Below are positions 19,245 through 22,298 of a DNA stretch of 22,298 nucleotides, one piece after another. Within the stretch, counting starts at the first letter, position 1, and every line of letters begins with the position of its first letter. The notes under the pieces were generated by a model. It was given only the letters and a program-made list of their open reading frames with translations, was not told the origin of the DNA and ran no database searches. Location: NCBI GenBank assembly GCA_025526915.1, contig JAHLKH010000303.1, positions 1 through 22,298 of the forward strand, written 5' to 3'. Origin of the DNA: Entophlyctis helioformis. Taxonomy: Eukaryota > Chytridiomycota > Chytridiomycetes > Chytridiales > Chytriomycetaceae. The position numbers were made by a program, and so were the translations under genes.

Positions 19245-21297
19245 TCCGGTCTGTGATGGTTTTGAAAGTGTTGAACTTTCGTCTGTTGAGCAGATAGTCG
19301 AGGACAGTGAACCACTGGCCATATGTGCTATCCGCTGGTAAGTCGGGGTGAGCCGCTCTGTACCATTCTCTGTGCTCGTCTCTTGCACGCGCAAATGCCG
19401 TGCTGGACAAGAGTGCCTGGAACTGCTCGTCGTCCGGGAGGATGTTGCAGTTGTTGATGTGGAATCTGGTGAGTGGAGCATTGGGGTGCTGTGGGCAGCG
19501 GGCAGGGCCAATTGCAAACAGCGTGCCAGAGCGCCACTTGATAGCGCGGTGTCGCAGCTTCTTGTCTCGGATGTGGACCACAGGATCCACCTTGGACTTG
19601 GACAGCTTGAAGCCGTGCAGATATCCTGGGAGTGGACCGCCGCGACGAAGAATCGCCTGGCGTCGGTCTCGGAGCCATGACTTCCAGTCTGGTCGCTGGC
19701 CCTGCTGTTGTCGCTGAGCTGCGGCCATCCCGTTGAACTCTTGGCAGATGGGTGGCTCGTCGAGCAAGCCTGGATGTGCTGATCCACCCGCTGGCCGGTG
19801 GAGAAGGTGGCGACCCGTCCGCTCGGCTTGACCGTGTGGAGTGAGGGTGCTGGCTGTGAAGAGTGGATGCTGTGGTGCAGTGTCCTGCAGCCGTTGTGCC
19901 TGCATGAAGAATGTCCCACGGACTTGCTCGCCAAAAGCGTCTGGCCGCGGTATGCTTGCCATCAGGTGGTGCACATTGGGTCTGTTGCGGACGCCGAACA
20001 CCCATGCCAGTGCCTTGGAGACAATCTGGCTGCGGGTGGTCATGAACATATTGCGTCTCTGCATCTCGCCGCGGACAGCAAGGCTGATCCACTGCGAGCA
20101 TGCCTCCCAGCAGTAGTTCATCTTGGGCAGAATGAACGTCTTGAGGACAGTGAGCCGCGTGGATGTCGACCATTGGCGTCCAGTCGCCATGCAGTATCGC
20201 AGCAGTCCGTCTGTGCTCGTGTGCTGTGCTGTCATGAGCTTGTCCCACTGTGCGCCGTCGCGCTTGAAGGGCACGCCCAGATACGTGTACTCGGATGGGG
20301 TGGGCAGCAGGGTGCCGCCAATGTGGAACCGGTCGCCAACGGATGTGCCAAGGACGCCCGACTTGGCTGGATTCCACTGCATCCCGTTGTCTACTGCCCA
20401 TGCATGGCAAGTGTCGAGGGCTGCCTGGAGTGCCAGACCGTTGCTCGCCATGATCGCCACGTCGTCCGCATACAGGATCGTCTGGATCGGTGGTGGTCGT
20501 GGTGCTGCAGGTTGGCCGTGCCTCTCATCCCAGTAGGACCGCCGTCTCCATGTTTCCCCAACTTGCGAAGCTTGACGGCCAGCGAGTCAATGAAGATGTT
20601 GAAGAGGAGCGGGCTGAGGATGGATCCTTGGAACAGGCCTTGCTGTCGGATGATGGGCTCGGGATCTGGCACTCTGTTGAGCACCAGCGTCGAGCGAGCA
20701 TCTGCCATGAACAGCGAGTACACAATGCGCCTGAAGGGCTCTGGTGCACTGCGGTTGCCAAGGTGCTGCAGCATGACCCGGAAGGGAACCGAGTCATATG
20801 CCGCCGAGATGTCCAAGAACGCACTGAGCATGTAGTTGCAGCGGGTCATGTGGTCTGCTGCAAGGACGCTCTGTACGCAGCTGTGGAACTTGCGGAAGCC
20901 AGTCTGCGAGGGCTGCAGGTTGGCCCAGGCTGGCTGTGTGTTGGTGATGTACTGCAAGAGGCACCGCTCAAACAGCCGCCGCAGGATCTGCGTGAGTGCG
21001 ACTGGGCGGGTCTTGGACACCACTGGATTGGCGGGGTCCTTGGCGAGCAAGCAGACCGTCGAGACATTCCACTCGGTGGGTGTCGCTCCGAGCTGCATGA
21101 AGGCATGGAACATCCGCTGCACGACCGACAAGAACGAGTTGGACGAGTTGAGCAGCGCCTTGATCAGCACAGTGTGCCAACCGTCTGGGCCGCCCGAGCG
21201 ATCGTCCGGGTACTCCTTGATGGCAGTCATGACTGCATCTGGTGTGAATGCGTCCGTGAAGGTGTTGGGCGAGTGTGCACCAAAGCGCGGCGGGGGA
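19234..21297 (-). pseudogene. LINE reverse transcriptase ORF of copy 1 (frameshifted, 5'-truncated)
   Basis: Reading on the minus strand: GGPDGWHTVLIKAL (RT0), KTRPVALTQILRRLFERC, QTGFRKFHSCVQS, the motif A LDISAAYDSV with catalytic Asp at 20811-20813, and motif B QGSILSPLLFNIF. The frame then changes within about 20475-20580, and the catalytic YADD (complement of 20461-20472) is read in the next frame with VAIMASNG, NPAKSGVLG and EYTYLGVPF. The C-terminal region has a late Cys/His cluster, CPQHPNAPLTRFHINNC, like the C-terminal zinc motif of many non-LTR elements but with His for the second Cys. It ends TDRIMV because of a one-base deletion near 19241; copy 2 reads TDRIIGLVGGE. The enzyme makes cDNA by target-primed reverse transcription. 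The clade cannot be fixed from this fragment. Confidence 0.85.
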
Positions 21298-21299
21298 TT

Positions 21300-21312
21300 G
21301 GTTAGGGTTAGG
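21300..21312 (+). repeat. Telomeric repeat between LINE copies
   Basis: GGTTAGGGTTAGG, 2.2 units of TTAGGG with the G-rich strand rightwards, lies between the truncated 5' end of copy 1 and the 3' end of copy 2. It has the same polarity as the repeat at 19158-19165. Confidence 0.85.
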
Positions 21313-22298
21313 AGATAAGAGTCGTTTATTGAGGCATTGTTGTGACACCACCAATAGTGTCCCAGCCTATTCTCCACCAACTAGACCAATGATCCGGTCT
21401 GTGATGGTTTTGAAAGTGTTGAACTTTCGTCTGTTGAGCAGATAGTCGAGGACAGTGAACCACTGGCCATATGTGCTATCCGCTGGTAAGTCGGGGTGAG
21501 CCGCTCTGTACCATTCTCTGTGCTCGTCTCTTGCACGCGCAAATGCCGTGCTGGACAAGAGTGCCTGGAACTGCTCGTCGTCCGGGAGGATGTTGCAGTT
21601 GTTGATGTGGAATCTGGTGAGTGGAGCATTGGGGTGCTGTGGGCAGCGGGCAGGGCCAATTGCAAACAGCGTGCCAGAGCGCCACTTGATAGCGCGGTGT
21701 CGCAGCTTCTTGTCTCGGATGTGGACCACAGGATCCACCTTGGACTTGGACAGCTTGAAGCCGTGCAGATATCCTGGGAGTGGACCGCCGCGACGAAGAA
21801 TCGCCTGGCGTCGGTCTCGGAGCCATGACTTCCAGTCTGGTCGCTGGCCCTGCTGTTGTCGCTGAGCTGCGGCCATCCCGTTGAACTCTTGGCAGATGGG
21901 TGGCTCGTCGAGCAAGCCTGGATGTGCTGATCCACCCGCTGGCCGGTGGAGAAGGTGGCGACCCGTCCGCTCGGCTTGACCGTGTGGAGTGAGGGTGCTG
22001 GCTGTGAAGAGTGGATGCTGTGGTGCAGTGTCCTGCAGCCGTTGTGCCTGCATGAAGAATGTCCCACGGACTTGCTCGCCAAAAGCGTCTGGCCGCGGTA
22101 TGCTTGCCATCAGGTGGTGCACATTGGGTCTGTTGCGGACGCCGAACACCCATGCCAGTGCCTTGGAGACAATCTGGCTGCGGGTGGTCATGAACATATT
22201 GCGTCTCTGCATCTCGCCGCGGACAGCAAGGCTGATCCACTGCGAGCATGCCTCCCAGCAGTAGTTCATCTTGGGCAGAATGAACGTCTTGAGGACAG
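21313..22298 (-). mobile_element. LINE copy 2, cut by the right window edge
   Basis: The 3' end of a second copy, colinear with 19166-20150 of copy 1. Apart from one extra A (CAATGATC here, CATGATC in copy 1) the two look identical. It carries the same short 3' UTR, the same AATAAA (complement of 21325-21330) and the same abrupt start against telomeric repeat. Its 5' extent lies beyond the window. Confidence 0.85.
21367..22298 (-). CDS. LINE reverse transcriptase ORF of copy 2, C-terminal part (partial)
   Basis: The open frame enters from the right edge and ends at 21367. It covers the thumb and C-terminal region downstream of the YADD motif (MNYCWEACSQW, VFGVRNRPNVHHLM, CPQHPNAPLTRFHINNC) and ends TDRIIGLVGGE. 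This is probably the native C terminus, because the one-base deletion of copy 1 is absent. The catalytic motifs lie outside the window, so whether this copy is intact cannot be judged. Confidence 0.8.
   Translation of the reverse strand, partial: VLKTFILPKMNYCWEACSQWISLAVRGEMQRRNMFMTTRSQIVSKALAWVFGVRNRPNVHHLMASIPRPDAFGEQVRGTFFMQAQRLQDTAPQHPLFTASTLTPHGQAERTGRHLLHRPAGGSAHPGLLDEPPICQEFNGMAAAQRQQQGQRPDWKSWLRDRRQAILRRGGPLPGYLHGFKLSKSKVDPVVHIRDKKLRHRAIKWRSGTLFAIGPARCPQHPNAPLTRFHINNCNILPDDEQFQALLSSTAFARARDEHREWYRAAHPDLPADSTYGQWFTVLDYLLNRRKFNTFKTITDRIIGLVGGE

Larger units (their letters stand above)
19166..21299 (-). mobile_element. LINE-type (non-LTR) retrotransposon copy 1, 5'-truncated, telomere-attached
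   Basis: About 2.13 kb on the minus strand. The 3' end is proximal (left), directly against GGGTTAGG. The truncated 5' end is distal (right), directly against GGTTAGGGTTAGG. The 3' UTR is about 68 bases and carries AATAAA (complement of 19178-19183) 12 bases before the telomeric junction; no poly(A) tract is present. No target-site duplication is visible. The remaining coding sequence starts just upstream of the reverse transcriptase, so any endonuclease domain is lost. The first part of its 3' half is duplicated as copy 2. Confidence 0.85.

Noticed and set aside
19798..21305. Plus-strand open frames of 345 and 271 codons
   Set aside because: Both are antisense to the reverse transcriptase motifs and show no family signature.
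21296..21380. Reverse transcriptase frame continuing leftwards from copy 2 into copy 1
   Set aside because: The open frame crosses the telomeric repeat and starts in the 3' UTR of copy 2, so its first 28 or so codons are a junction artefact.

Overview
The window looks like nuclear DNA of an early-diverging, probably chytrid, fungus. The evidence is GC-rich coding sequence with short (65-120 nt) GT-AG introns, TTAGGG-type telomeric repeat, an F-box-like/ankyrin protein with HANRTEGCT-type repeats (a style I associate with chytrids such as Rhizophydiales; the species is a guess), a fungal OrsD (DUF3505) zinc-finger domain, and Ty3/gypsy and LINE-type retroelement remains. I see no rRNA, tRNA or CRISPR array.

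Layout, left to right. 1-255: edge sequence with a short unassigned open frame. 256-1005 (-): decayed Ty3/gypsy integrase whose catalytic Glu is Lys. 1005-5444 (+): ABCC/MRP-type ABC transporter with clear introns but no ATG, five successive -1 frameshifts and loss of nearly all of the second transmembrane domain. 5612-7165 (+): intact F-box-like/ankyrin gene. 7614-8953 (-): frameshifted paralogue, tail-to-tail with it. 9205-9907 (+): frameshifted AlkB/ALKBH1-like dioxygenase remnant. 10145-12256 (+): orphan Gag-like protein. 12248-12950: two families of tandem repeats. 12957-14219: no recognisable gene. 14220-19244 (+): a multi-exon gene with an OrsD zinc-finger domain and a tyrosine-recombinase domain, the architecture found upstream of the helicase in fungal subtelomeric/Crypton-like helicase genes. 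Its proline/alanine-rich middle is built from a 192-bp cassette of one complete intron plus one complete exon, tandemly amplified. 19158-22298 (-): two head-to-tail, nearly identical, 5'-truncated LINE-type retrotransposon copies, each joined at its 3' end to short telomeric repeat.

The right end is the most striking part. On the + strand the recombinase gene runs into GGGTTAGG, followed directly by the complement of the LINE 3' end. That LINE copy ends, 5'-truncated, at GGTTAGGGTTAGG, followed by the 3' end of a second copy. This polarity (telomeric G-strand rightwards, element 3' end proximal, truncated 5' end distal) is what reverse transcription primed from the 3' end of a chromosome terminus would leave, as known for Drosophila HeT-A/TART arrays and for terminal Penelope-like elements. 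My reading is a broken chromosome end inside the recombinase/helicase gene, healed by telomere addition, then capped by successive LINE attachments alternating with telomeric repeat. The neighbouring broken genes fit a decaying subtelomere, although some single-base frameshifts could be assembly errors.
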